From Corallococcus praedator (GTDB lineage Bacteria; Myxococcota; Myxococcia; Myxococcales; Myxococcaceae), in NCBI RefSeq assembly GCF_003612125.1, contig NZ_RAWI01000040.1:1-39521 (forward strand): a stretch of 39,521 bases of DNA, read 5' to 3'. A program made the position numbers and the translations under genes. Below the pieces are notes generated by a model, which had not been told where the DNA came from, searched no databases, and saw only the letters and a program-made list of their open reading frames with translations. Shown one piece after another: positions 20,002-27,459 of the stretch. Within the stretch, counting starts at the first letter, position 1; every line of letters starts with the position of its first letter.

Positions 20002-20382
20002 TTACCGCCCCCCAGAAGCATCCATTTCGGAGCTTCTGCGCGTCTGGACCCTCACTCCAGAACCGGCCTTGGATACCCCCAACAATCCAAGCCTTGCGCC
20101 AGATTGGCGTCGTCACTGAACGAGGGCGGAGCCGGACCGAGGACGGCGAAGCATCTCCGCACTGACATTGAGGGTGGAATGAAGCGTTTGTAGATAGCAG
20201 GCGGGGCGCGGCGACCACTCGCGCCGCCCCGTCCTGCGGATCCGGTCGTTGTCGGCGCAGGAGCGGGCGTGTCCACGATGCCCGCATCCTCTTCGTGGTG
20301 GGAGCCAGCAGATCGGCTGCCCTCGGAAGCACTGACAGGAGTACGGTCTCCCGCGTCGCAGCACGAACGCCGGAGACCGGAC
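20002..20382. other. Gene-free stretch between the Cys-rich gene and the GNAT gene
   Basis: No convincing gene on either strand. It starts with the hairpin listed separately. A minus-strand frame reads EEDAGIVDTPAPAPTTTG, a low-complexity style seen in lipoprotein linkers, but it has no start, no signal and no family match, so at most it is a relic. The final part is the upstream region of the acetyltransferase, where no good promoter pair was found. Confidence 0.5.
20013..20038 (+). terminator. Hairpin after the Cys-rich gene
   Basis: CAGAAGC / GCTTCTG arms continued by TCC / GGA after a one-base bulge, with loop ATTTC; 11 bp after the stop codon. No T-run. Likely terminator by position. 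Confidence 0.45.
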
Positions 20383-20925
20383 ATGCTCACCCTGGGCCCT
20401 ACCCTCGAAACCCCACGCCTCATCCTGCGTCCTCCCACGCTGCAGGACCTGGATGGCTTCTCCGCGATGATGGCGGATCCGGAGTCCGCCCGCTTCATCG
20501 GCGGCCTCCAACCGCGCTCCAATGTGTGGCGGGCGATCTGCACCATGGCCGGCTCGTGGGCGCTCCAGGGCTTCGCCATGTTCTCCGTGTTCGAGAAGTC
20601 CACGGGGAAGTGGGTGGGCCGGGTCGGGCCCTGGATGCCGGACGGCTGGCCGGGCACCGAGGTCGGCTGGGGCCTGCTGCGCGAACACTGGGGCAAGGGC
20701 TACGCCTCGGAGAGCTCCGCCGCCACCATCGACTGGGCCTTCGAGAACCTGGGCTGGACGGAGGTCATCCACTCCATCGCCCCGGAGAACACGCCGTCGA
20801 AGCAGGTCGCCCAGCGCCTGGGCTCCCGCTTCCTGCGCATGGACCACCTGCCTCCCCCCTATGAGAAGGACCCCTCGGAGATCTGGGGCCAGAGCCGTGA
20901 GGAGTGGCGGACACGGAAGAAGTAG
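20383..20925 (+). CDS. GNAT family N-acetyltransferase (RimJ/RimL-like)
   Basis: 180 residues. Opens with the typical LETPRLILRPPTLQDLDGFSAMMAD block of the RimJ/RimL-type (Acetyltransf_3) group. The acetyl-CoA site is LREHWGKGYASESSAATIDWAFENLGWTEVIHSIAPENTPSKQVAQRLG. The C-terminal tail carries YEKDPSEIWGQSREEW, typical of members whose substrate is a protein N-terminus or small amine; the actual substrate is unknown. ATG at 20383 chosen: CGGAGA lies about 6 bases upstream and homology starts there; an in-frame ATG at 20269 would add 38 unconserved residues. 51 bp upstream of the phosphatase gene on the same strand. Confidence 0.9.
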   Translation: MLTLGPTLETPRLILRPPTLQDLDGFSAMMADPESARFIGGLQPRSNVWRAICTMAGSWALQGFAMFSVFEKSTGKWVGRVGPWMPDGWPGTEVGWGLLREHWGKGYASESSAATIDWAFENLGWTEVIHSIAPENTPSKQVAQRLGSRFLRMDHLPPPYEKDPSEIWGQSREEWRTRKK

Positions 20926-20976
20926 CCCCGGCCTTTTTCCCACCCATCCGGCCTCCGGCTGACACAGATTTGCGCC

Positions 20977-21573
20977 ATGAAGACTCGCGCGCCCCAGGTG
21001 GTCCTCGTCCGTCACGGTGAGACGGAGTGGAGCCGCACCAGCCAGCACACCGGCCGCACCGACCTGCCGCTCCTCGAAGAGGGCCGGGCCATGGCGGAGA
21101 AGCTCCGCGCCCCGCTGAGCGCCTGGAGCTTCGCCGCCGTGTGGACCAGCCCCCTGACGCGCGCGCTGGAGACCTGCGTGATCGCCGGCTACGGCGACGC
21201 GGCGAAGAAGCGCGACGACCTGATGGAGTTCGACTACGGGGACTACGAGGGCCGCACCGGCGCGGACATCCGCGGCACGCGCCCGGACTGGACCCTGTGG
21301 CAGGACGGCGTCCCCAAGGGAGAGACGTTGGAGCAGGTGGGCGCCCGCGCGGATCGCATCATCGCGGAAGCCCGCGCCCTCCAGGATGACGTGCTCCTCT
21401 TCTCCCACGGGCACATGCTGCGCATCCTCGCCGCGCGCTGGCTGGGCCTGCCCCCGGAAGGAGGCAGGCTGTTCCAATTGGGCACCGCGGCCATCAGCGT
21501 CCTGGGTTCGGAGCCGGATGGCGTCCAGCCCGTGCTCGCGGGCTGGAACAACACCGCCCACCTGAAGGGCTGA
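20977..21573 (+). CDS. Histidine phosphatase family protein (phosphoglycerate-mutase-like)
   Basis: 198 residues. The phosphohistidine motif is VRHGETEW with His13, with Arg62 in SPLTRALET, acidic Glu84 (MEFDYGDYEG) and the second catalytic His144 in LFSHGHMLR. This is the branch-1 fold of broad small-molecule phosphatases (GpmB/CobC-like); the substrate is not readable. Its stop codon lies only 3 bp from the stop codon of trpG on the other strand, with no terminator between them. Confidence 0.92.
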   Translation: MKTRAPQVVLVRHGETEWSRTSQHTGRTDLPLLEEGRAMAEKLRAPLSAWSFAAVWTSPLTRALETCVIAGYGDAAKKRDDLMEFDYGDYEGRTGADIRGTRPDWTLWQDGVPKGETLEQVGARADRIIAEARALQDDVLLFSHGHMLRILAARWLGLPPEGGRLFQLGTAAISVLGSEPDGVQPVLAGWNNTAHLKG

Positions 21574-21576
21574 GCG

Positions 21577-22140
21577 CTACAGCCTCCCCTCCAGGAAGTT
21601 GCGCACCAGCGCCGGGCCTTCCGGCGTCAGCACGCTCTCCGGATGGAACTGGAAGCCCACCACCGGCCGCGTCCGGTGTCGGAGCGCCATCACCAGTCCA
21701 TCCTGGCTCCACGCCGTGGCCTCCAGTTCCTGGGGCAGCGACTCCGCCTTCACCACCAGCGAGTGGTAGCGCGCCGCCTGGAACCCCTGGCTCAAGCCGG
21801 TGAACACGCCCGTGCCGCCGTGCCGGATGTGCGCCGCCTTGCCGTGCACCGGCTCCGGCGCGCGCACCACGTCGCCTCCGAACGCGGCGCCAATGGACTG
21901 ATGTCCCAGGCACACGCCCAGCACCGGCACGCGCGACTGGGAGATGGCCGCCACGCTCACCCCGGCCTCGTGCGGCGTGCACGGCCCCGGGGACACCACC
22001 AGGTGGGACGCGCCCGAAGCGGCGACGCCCGCGGCATCCAGCGCGTCGTTGCGCACGACCTTCACCTCCGCCCCCAGCGTGTAGAGCAGCTGCACGAGGT
22101 TGAAGGTGAACGAGTCGTAGTTATCGATGACGAGGATCAT
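21577..22140 (-). CDS. trpG: Anthranilate synthase component II, glutamine amidotransferase
   Basis: Class I amidotransferase that supplies ammonia to TrpE. 187 residues. The N-terminus MILVIDNYDSFTFNLVQ is typical; the catalytic triad is Cys77 (VLGVCLGHQSIG), His167 and Glu169 (GFQFHPES). Starts inside the trpE stop codon (ATGA overlap at 22137-22140). It may also serve 4-amino-4-deoxychorismate synthase, as shared TrpG/PabA proteins do; context favours tryptophan. Confidence 0.95.
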   Translation of the reverse strand: MILVIDNYDSFTFNLVQLLYTLGAEVKVVRNDALDAAGVAASGASHLVVSPGPCTPHEAGVSVAAISQSRVPVLGVCLGHQSIGAAFGGDVVRAPEPVHGKAAHIRHGGTGVFTGLSQGFQAARYHSLVVKAESLPQELEATAWSQDGLVMALRHRTRPVVGFQFHPESVLTPEGPALVRNFLEGRL

Positions 22141-23633
22141 CGCCCACCTCCTTCGCGCGCCAGGCGCAGCGCGGCGGCCATGGCGCCCGCCTTCGCTTCG
22201 GTTTCATCCGCTTCCTTCATCGGATCCGAGTCCGCCACCAGTCCCGCGCCAGCGGTCCACATCGTGCGGTCGCCATCCACGAAGAAGGTGCGCAGCGCGA
22301 TGGCGACGTCCAGCGTGCCGCAGAAGGACAGGTAGCCCACCGCGCCGGCATAGGGCCCGCGCCGCATGGGCTCCAGCTCGTCGATGATCTGCATGGCGCG
22401 GATCTTCGGAGCCCCCGACACGGTGCCCGCGGGGAAGGTGCTCGCCAGGGCGTCCAGCGCGTCGAAGCGCGTGGTGTCCAGCTTGCCGCGCACCTGGGAC
22501 ACGATGTGCATCACGTGGCTGTAGCGCTCGATGACCATCATGTCCTCGATGCGCACGGTGCCCGGAGCGGCCACCCGGCCCACGTCGTTGCGGCCCAGGT
22601 CCACCAGCATGATGTGCTCGGCGCGCTCCTTCTCGTCCGCGAGCAGCTCCTTCTCCAGCGCCACGTCCTCGGCCTCGGAACCGCCCCGGCGCCGCGTGCC
22701 CGCGATGGGCCGCACCACCACGTCGCCGTCGCGCACCTGCACCAGCAGCTCCGGCGAAGCGCCCACCAGCGCGCGCGCCTCGCCCAGGTCCACCATGAAC
22801 AGGTACGGCGACGGGTTCACCCGCCGCAGTGCCCGGTAGAGCGACAGCGGGGGAATGGCGCCCTTCGCCTCGAAGCGCCGGGCGAGCACCGCCTGGAAGC
22901 AGTCACCCGCGCGGACGTACTCCTTCACCTTGTCCACCGCGGCGGCGTAGCCCTCGCGGTCCCAGCAGGCCACGGGGGCCGGAGCATTCTTCTGCACGGG
23001 CGCCGCCGCGTAGGCCTCCGGGGGCAGCGGACGGCGCAGCTTCTCCGCCATGGCCTCGGCGCGCGCTTCCGCGTCCTTCAGCGCCGCCGCGACGCTGCCG
23101 TGCAGGGCAGGCCGGGCGATGGCGATGGCCTTGAGCGTCTGGGTGCGCGTGTCGTGGGTGACGAAGTCCTCCGCCACCAGCCATTCCGAGTCCGGAAAGC
23201 CGGTGTCGCGCGGATGCCGGTCCGGCACGCGCGGCTCGAACCACGAGGTGGCGTTGTAGCCCAGGTAGCCCACGAGTCCGCCCAGGAAGGGCGCCTCGCC
23301 CGGCAGCGCGGTCACGGACAATTCGCGCCACAGGGTGCGCAGGACATCCAGGGGGCGGCCCTCGCGACGCTCCTCGTGCGAGCCACGCCACAAGGTGAGC
23401 CCGTCGCCATCCAGCCGCACGCGGCCGGCCGGATTCGCGCCCACGTGGCTGTAGCGCCCGAAGCGCTCGCCGCCGTAGCACGACTCGAGGATGAAGCCGC
23501 GGCCTCCACCGCCCAGCTTCAGGTATGCCGACAGCGGCGTGTCCAGATCCGCCGGCAGCTCCACCGACACCGGCACCGCCTGACCTGCTTCCGCGCGCTG
23601 CCGGTAGGCTGCCTTCCGCTCCTGCGCATCCAT
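22137..23633 (-). CDS. trpE: Anthranilate synthase component I
   Basis: Converts chorismate to anthranilate using ammonia from TrpG. 498 residues. The feedback tryptophan-site motif LES (49-51, in RGFILESCYGG) is present, so inhibition by tryptophan is expected. Catalytic chorismate-binding blocks are GTRRRGGSEAED, ERAEHIMLVDLGRND, YSHVMHIVSQVRG and FPAGTVSGAPKIRAM. Start taken at ATG 23633 (MDAQERKAAYRQ); ATG 23660 is an alternative adding nine residues. Its leader contains two adjacent GC hairpins. Located on the minus strand, away from trpDCFBA. Confidence 0.95.
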   Translation of the reverse strand: MDAQERKAAYRQRAEAGQAVPVSVELPADLDTPLSAYLKLGGGGRGFILESCYGGERFGRYSHVGANPAGRVRLDGDGLTLWRGSHEERREGRPLDVLRTLWRELSVTALPGEAPFLGGLVGYLGYNATSWFEPRVPDRHPRDTGFPDSEWLVAEDFVTHDTRTQTLKAIAIARPALHGSVAAALKDAEARAEAMAEKLRRPLPPEAYAAAPVQKNAPAPVACWDREGYAAAVDKVKEYVRAGDCFQAVLARRFEAKGAIPPLSLYRALRRVNPSPYLFMVDLGEARALVGASPELLVQVRDGDVVVRPIAGTRRRGGSEAEDVALEKELLADEKERAEHIMLVDLGRNDVGRVAAPGTVRIEDMMVIERYSHVMHIVSQVRGKLDTTRFDALDALASTFPAGTVSGAPKIRAMQIIDELEPMRRGPYAGAVGYLSFCGTLDVAIALRTFFVDGDRTMWTAGAGLVADSDPMKEADETEAKAGAMAAALRLAREGGGR

Positions 23634-23660
23634 GGTCGATTGCCCTGGCCCCTCATCCAT

Positions 23661-23697
23661 CACCCGGAGGGGCGCCCGGGTGCCCGGCCTTCCGGGC
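23661..23697 (-). promoter_or_regulatory. Two abutting hairpins upstream of trpE
   Basis: Hairpin A (23682-23697): GCCCGG / CCGGGC with a 4-nt loop. Hairpin B (23661-23682): CACCCGG / CCGGGTG with an 8-nt loop. They share one base, and their arms can pair alternatively because all carry CCGGG or CCCGG cores. They lie between the upstream hypothetical gene and trpE, so they could be that gene's terminator, a trpE attenuator, or chance in 70% GC DNA. No Trp-codon leader peptide was found. Confidence 0.35.
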
Positions 23698-23704
23698 CCT
23701 GCAC

Positions 23705-24631
23705 CTACGGCTTCACATCCGACACGGCCCCCGTGGAGGTGGGCTTCTTCACCTCCGCGAACATGCCGTCCTGCCACTGATACAACGTGCGCTCCGTGAT
23801 CTTCCGCGGGTTGCCTTCTTCATCCTCGTCCTCGACGGTCGTCCGAGCGACCTGGAGGCGCTTCGCGGCCGGCTGGAAGGTGACCTTGAAGAGGCTCTCG
23901 CTCGGCGGATCCATCAGCCCGCCCAGCTCCATCGCGAGCTTCGCCTTTCCCAGCACGCCCTTCTTCCCGTCCGCCCCCGTGTAGCTCACATACGAGGTGA
24001 CGAGGTCGCCGCAGCGCTCCGGCCTGGAGTCCACCACCAGCAGCGCCATCCCCGCCTTCTTCGCCGGAACCAGCGTCATCGTCGCCGGGCCGCCCTGCCC
24101 CATGCCGTACGAGGTGGACGCCACGGCCACGTCCACGCTGCTCACCCGGCGCGGCGGCTTCACGCCCGGCTCCAGCACGCGCACGCGGGCCTTGAACTCG
24201 TTGCTCATCACCAGCGTGGCCACTTCCAGCTCGCCATCGCCGTCCAGGTCCGCCTCGATGCGGAACGGGGTGAGCGTGTTGCCGAACACCCAGCCCGTGA
24301 CGGGGGCCGCGCCCTTCGGCGCCTTCGCGTCCACCACCGCCACCTGGTACCAGGCGTTGACGTACTCACCGACCTTCGCGCGAGCCCCCACCGCCACCAC
24401 GCGCACGGGCGTGCCCAGCATCAGGGTCTGGAGCACGGCCCCATCCGCCGCCGCGCTCGCGCGCAGGTTCGCCTCGTCCACGCCCAGATAGAGGCTCTGG
24501 CCCTTCTCGAACGCGGTGAACTCGAAGTCCTCCATCGCCAGCGCCGCCCCGGTCTCCTTCGACACGCTGTACTCGAGGGGCGACGGTTCGTTCTGGGCCA
24601 GGAGCAGCGACAGCAGGAGCGCGGGCGTCAT
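23705..24631 (-). CDS. Secreted SH3-like hypothetical protein
   Basis: 308 residues from the ATG at 24631, which begins a short signal peptide (MTPALLLSLLLAQNEP). Residues about 50-125 resemble a bacterial SH3 domain (LQTLMLGTPVRVVAVG...WYQVAVVD...GWVFGNTLT), often a wall- or peptide-binding module. Then comes an Asp-rich EADLDGDGELEVATLV motif like FG-GAP/VCBS calcium-binding repeats. The remainder is beta-rich without a known domain, ending in a charged segment. An upstream in-frame ATG at 24733 would bury the signal, so it was rejected. Lies upstream of trpE on the same strand with a 71-bp gap; no functional link is evident. Confidence 0.8.
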   Translation of the reverse strand: MTPALLLSLLLAQNEPSPLEYSVSKETGAALAMEDFEFTAFEKGQSLYLGVDEANLRASAAADGAVLQTLMLGTPVRVVAVGARAKVGEYVNAWYQVAVVDAKAPKGAAPVTGWVFGNTLTPFRIEADLDGDGELEVATLVMSNEFKARVRVLEPGVKPPRRVSSVDVAVASTSYGMGQGGPATMTLVPAKKAGMALLVVDSRPERCGDLVTSYVSYTGADGKKGVLGKAKLAMELGGLMDPPSESLFKVTFQPAAKRLQVARTTVEDEDEEGNPRKITERTLYQWQDGMFAEVKKPTSTGAVSDVKP

Positions 24632-24834
24632 CGGGGAAGGGTCCGTCGGGAAGAGGGTCTCCGGGTTTATCCCCTGTCCCCGCTCACCATCCAAGGGGCC
24701 CTGCGGTCGCTGCCTTCGTCCTTTGGGCCGCAACTGGGGCCCGGTCGCACGCCTGCCCCCTTGTCAGCGGAGCGAAATCCGAACCAACGCCGTGGGTGGC
24801 TCCTGCTCCAGGGCCTCGTTACCTCTAGAGGACC

Positions 24835-25857
24835 GTGGGCTCCGCTTCCTTCCAGGACCGACCGCCGCTCGTCGCCGTGACGCCCCAGGGCCTGTATTGC
24901 CGAGCGGGGAACTTCTACATCGACCCCTGGCGTCCGGTGGAACGGGCGCTCGTCACGCACGCGCACGGCGACCACGCCCGAAGCGGCAGCCAGCGCTACC
25001 TGGGTGCTCGCACGGGGCTGGGCCTGTTGCAGCGGCGGCTGGGCGCGGACTCGGTCATCGACACGCTGGAGTACGGCGAGAAGCTGACCGTGGGCGACAC
25101 CACCGTGAGCTTCCATCCCGCGGGCCACGTGCTGGGCAGCGCGCAGATCCGCATCGAGCACCAGGGCGAGGTGTGGGTCGTGTCCGGCGACTACAAGCGC
25201 ACGCCCGACCCGACGTGCGCGCCGTTCGAGGTGGTGCGCTGCCACACGTTCATCACCGAGGCGACGTTCGGCCTGCCCATCTACCGCTGGGATGATCCGC
25301 GCCTCGTGGCCCAGGACATCCTGCGCTGGTGGGACGCGAACCGTGAGGTGGGGCGTTCGGCGGTGCTCTTCTGCTACGCGCTGGGCAAGGCACAGCGGCT
25401 GCTGGCGGAGCTGGGGAAGCTGACCGACAGGCCGGCCTACGTGCACGGCGCGGTCAACGGGCTCGTCACCGCGTACCGGGAAGCGGGCGTGAAGATGCTG
25501 CCCACGCAGCTGGTATCGGAAACGGAGAAGGGCGCGTCGTTCGCGGGGGCGCTGGTGCTGGCGCCTCCAAGCGCGGGCGGCTCCACGTGGATGCGCCGCT
25601 TCGGTGAAGCGGAGACCGCGTTCGCGTCCGGGTGGATGCGCGTGCGAGGCAACCGGCGGCGGCGCGGCTTCGACCGGGGTTTCGTGCTGTCGGACCACGC
25701 GGACTGGCCGGATCTGCTGCGCACGGTGGCGGACACGCAGGCGGAGAAGGTGCTCGTCACCCACGGCCAGACGGATTCCCTGTCGCACTACCTGCGCGAG
25801 CGCGGCGTGGATGCCTCGCCGCTCGCCACGCCCTTCGAGGGCGAAGCGGAGGACTGA
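24835..25857 (+). CDS. Ligase-associated DNA exonuclease, metallo-beta-lactamase fold
   Basis: 340 residues, mRNA 3'-end-processing-factor-like (beta-CASP-related) metallonuclease. The metal site THAHGDHA is at residues 41-48, followed by HPAGHVLGSAQI, SGDYKRTPDP and LSDHADWPDLL. First gene of the ligase-associated cassette. GTG start with AGAGGA a few bases upstream; no earlier in-frame conserved residues. The ligase gene begins 3 bp after its stop codon. In other bacteria this quartet acts together in DNA end repair; the specific exonuclease activity here is by family. Confidence 0.92.
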   Translation: MGSASFQDRPPLVAVTPQGLYCRAGNFYIDPWRPVERALVTHAHGDHARSGSQRYLGARTGLGLLQRRLGADSVIDTLEYGEKLTVGDTTVSFHPAGHVLGSAQIRIEHQGEVWVVSGDYKRTPDPTCAPFEVVRCHTFITEATFGLPIYRWDDPRLVAQDILRWWDANREVGRSAVLFCYALGKAQRLLAELGKLTDRPAYVHGAVNGLVTAYREAGVKMLPTQLVSETEKGASFAGALVLAPPSAGGSTWMRRFGEAETAFASGWMRVRGNRRRRGFDRGFVLSDHADWPDLLRTVADTQAEKVLVTHGQTDSLSHYLRERGVDASPLATPFEGEAED

Positions 25858-25860
25858 CGC

Positions 25861-27459
25861 GTGCGCCGACTGGCGGATCTCTACGACACGCTCGACCAGA
25901 CGACGTCCACCAACGCCAAGGTGGATGCGATGGCGCGCTACTTCCGTGAAACACCGCCCGAGGACGCGGCCTGGGGCCTGTTCTTCCTCACGGGCCAGAA
26001 GCTCAAGCGCCTGCTCACGTCGAAGCTGCTGGTGGGCTGGACGCAGGAGCTGACCGGCATCTCCGACTGGCTCTTCGACGAGGTCTACGCATCGGTGGGA
26101 GACCTCGCGGAGGTCATCGCGCTGCTGCTCGACGGAGCGAACCTTCCGCCCGAGCACGCCGAGGAGCTTCCCCTCTCCCGGTGGTTGGAGGAGCGCCTGT
26201 TGCCCCTGCGCGGGCTGGAGGCACCGGAGCAGCGCGAGCGCGTGGTGGGGTGGTGGAAGTCCATGCCCCGCCGCGAGCTGTTCCTCCTCAACAAGATGCT
26301 CACCGGAGAGCTGCGCGTGGGCGTGTCCAACACGCTGGTGGTGCGCGCCATCGCGCAGGTGACGGGCCTGCCCGCGCCCAGCGTGGCACACCGGCTGATG
26401 GGCACATGGAAGCCCACGCCGGAGTTCTTCGCGCAGCTCGTAGCCCCGGACATCACGGACGGGCACGTGTCGCGCCCGTATCCGTACTACCTCGCCTCGC
26501 CCCTGGAGCAGCCGGCGGAGTCGCTGGGCGAATTGGGTGACTGGCTCGTCGAATGGAAGTGGGACGGCATCCGGGGCCAGCTCATCCGGCGCCAGGGCGA
26601 GGTGTTCCTTTGGAGTCGCGGCGAGGAGCTCCTCACCGAGCGCTTCCCCGAAATCACCGAAGCCGCCCGCGCCCTGCCCGAAGGCACGGTGCTCGACGGC
26701 GAGGTGATGGCCTACGAGGACGGTGTCCCCCTGCCCTTCGCGCGGCTCCAGCGCCGCATCGGAAGACAGAAGCTCACGCCCAAGGTGCTGGCGGAGGCCC
26801 CCGCCGCGTTCGTCGTCTACGACCTGCTGGAGCAGGACGGGAAGGACGTGCGCGGCCTGCCCCTGCGCGAGCGCCGCGCGAGGCTGGAGGCCCTGCTCAA
26901 GAACCATCCCCACTTCCCCATCTCCCCGTCCGTGACGGCGCCTTCATGGGAGGCCCTGGCGGAGCTGCGCAAGGAGTCCCGCTCGCGCAACGTGGAGGGG
27001 CTGATGATCAAACGCCTGGATTCGGCGTACCAGACGGGGCGCAAGCGCGGCGACTGGTGGAAGTGGAAGATCGATCCGTACACGGTGGACGCGGTGTTGC
27101 TCTACGCGCATCCGGGGCACGGCCGGCGCTCGTCGCTGTACACGGACTACACCTTCGCGGTGTGGAACGGCGAGGACCTGCTGCCGGTGACGAAGGCGTA
27201 CTCGGGGCTCACGGACGAGGAGATTGGCCGGTTGGATCGGTGGATCCGCGCCCACACGCGGGAGAAGTTCGGCCCGGTGCGCTCGGTGGATCCAGAGCAG
27301 GTGTTCGAGCTGCACTTCGAAGCCATCGCGCCCTCACCCAGGCACAAGTCGGGCGTCGCCCTGCGCTTTCCACGCATCGCGCGCTGGCGTGCGGACAAGA
27401 CGGCCCGGGACGCGGACACGCTCGACGCGTTGAAGGGGCTGCTCCATGCCGCCCACTAG
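25861..27459 (+). CDS. ATP-dependent DNA ligase
   Basis: 532 residues, distinct from the NAD-dependent replicative ligase. The N-terminal helical DNA-binding domain covers about 1-200. The adenylation motif is EWKWDGIRGQ with nucleophile Lys233; later nucleotidyltransferase motifs include SRGEELLTERFPEI, DGEVMAYEDG, FVVYDLLEQDGKDVRG, VEGLMIKRLDSAYQTGRKRGDWWKWKID and the C-terminal OB-fold. GTG start 3 bp after the exonuclease. Overlaps the helicase start by 14 bp, so translation is coupled. Member of the ligase-associated repair cassette. Confidence 0.95.
   Translation: MRRLADLYDTLDQTTSTNAKVDAMARYFRETPPEDAAWGLFFLTGQKLKRLLTSKLLVGWTQELTGISDWLFDEVYASVGDLAEVIALLLDGANLPPEHAEELPLSRWLEERLLPLRGLEAPEQRERVVGWWKSMPRRELFLLNKMLTGELRVGVSNTLVVRAIAQVTGLPAPSVAHRLMGTWKPTPEFFAQLVAPDITDGHVSRPYPYYLASPLEQPAESLGELGDWLVEWKWDGIRGQLIRRQGEVFLWSRGEELLTERFPEITEAARALPEGTVLDGEVMAYEDGVPLPFARLQRRIGRQKLTPKVLAEAPAAFVVYDLLEQDGKDVRGLPLRERRARLEALLKNHPHFPISPSVTAPSWEALAELRKESRSRNVEGLMIKRLDSAYQTGRKRGDWWKWKIDPYTVDAVLLYAHPGHGRRSSLYTDYTFAVWNGEDLLPVTKAYSGLTDEEIGRLDRWIRAHTREKFGPVRSVDPEQVFELHFEAIAPSPRHKSGVALRFPRIARWRADKTARDADTLDALKGLLHAAH

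Noticed and set aside
20052..20382. Minus-strand frame with EEDAGIVDTPAPAPTTTG, lipoprotein-linker style
   Set aside because: No signal peptide or lipobox in phase and no conserved domain; at most a relic.
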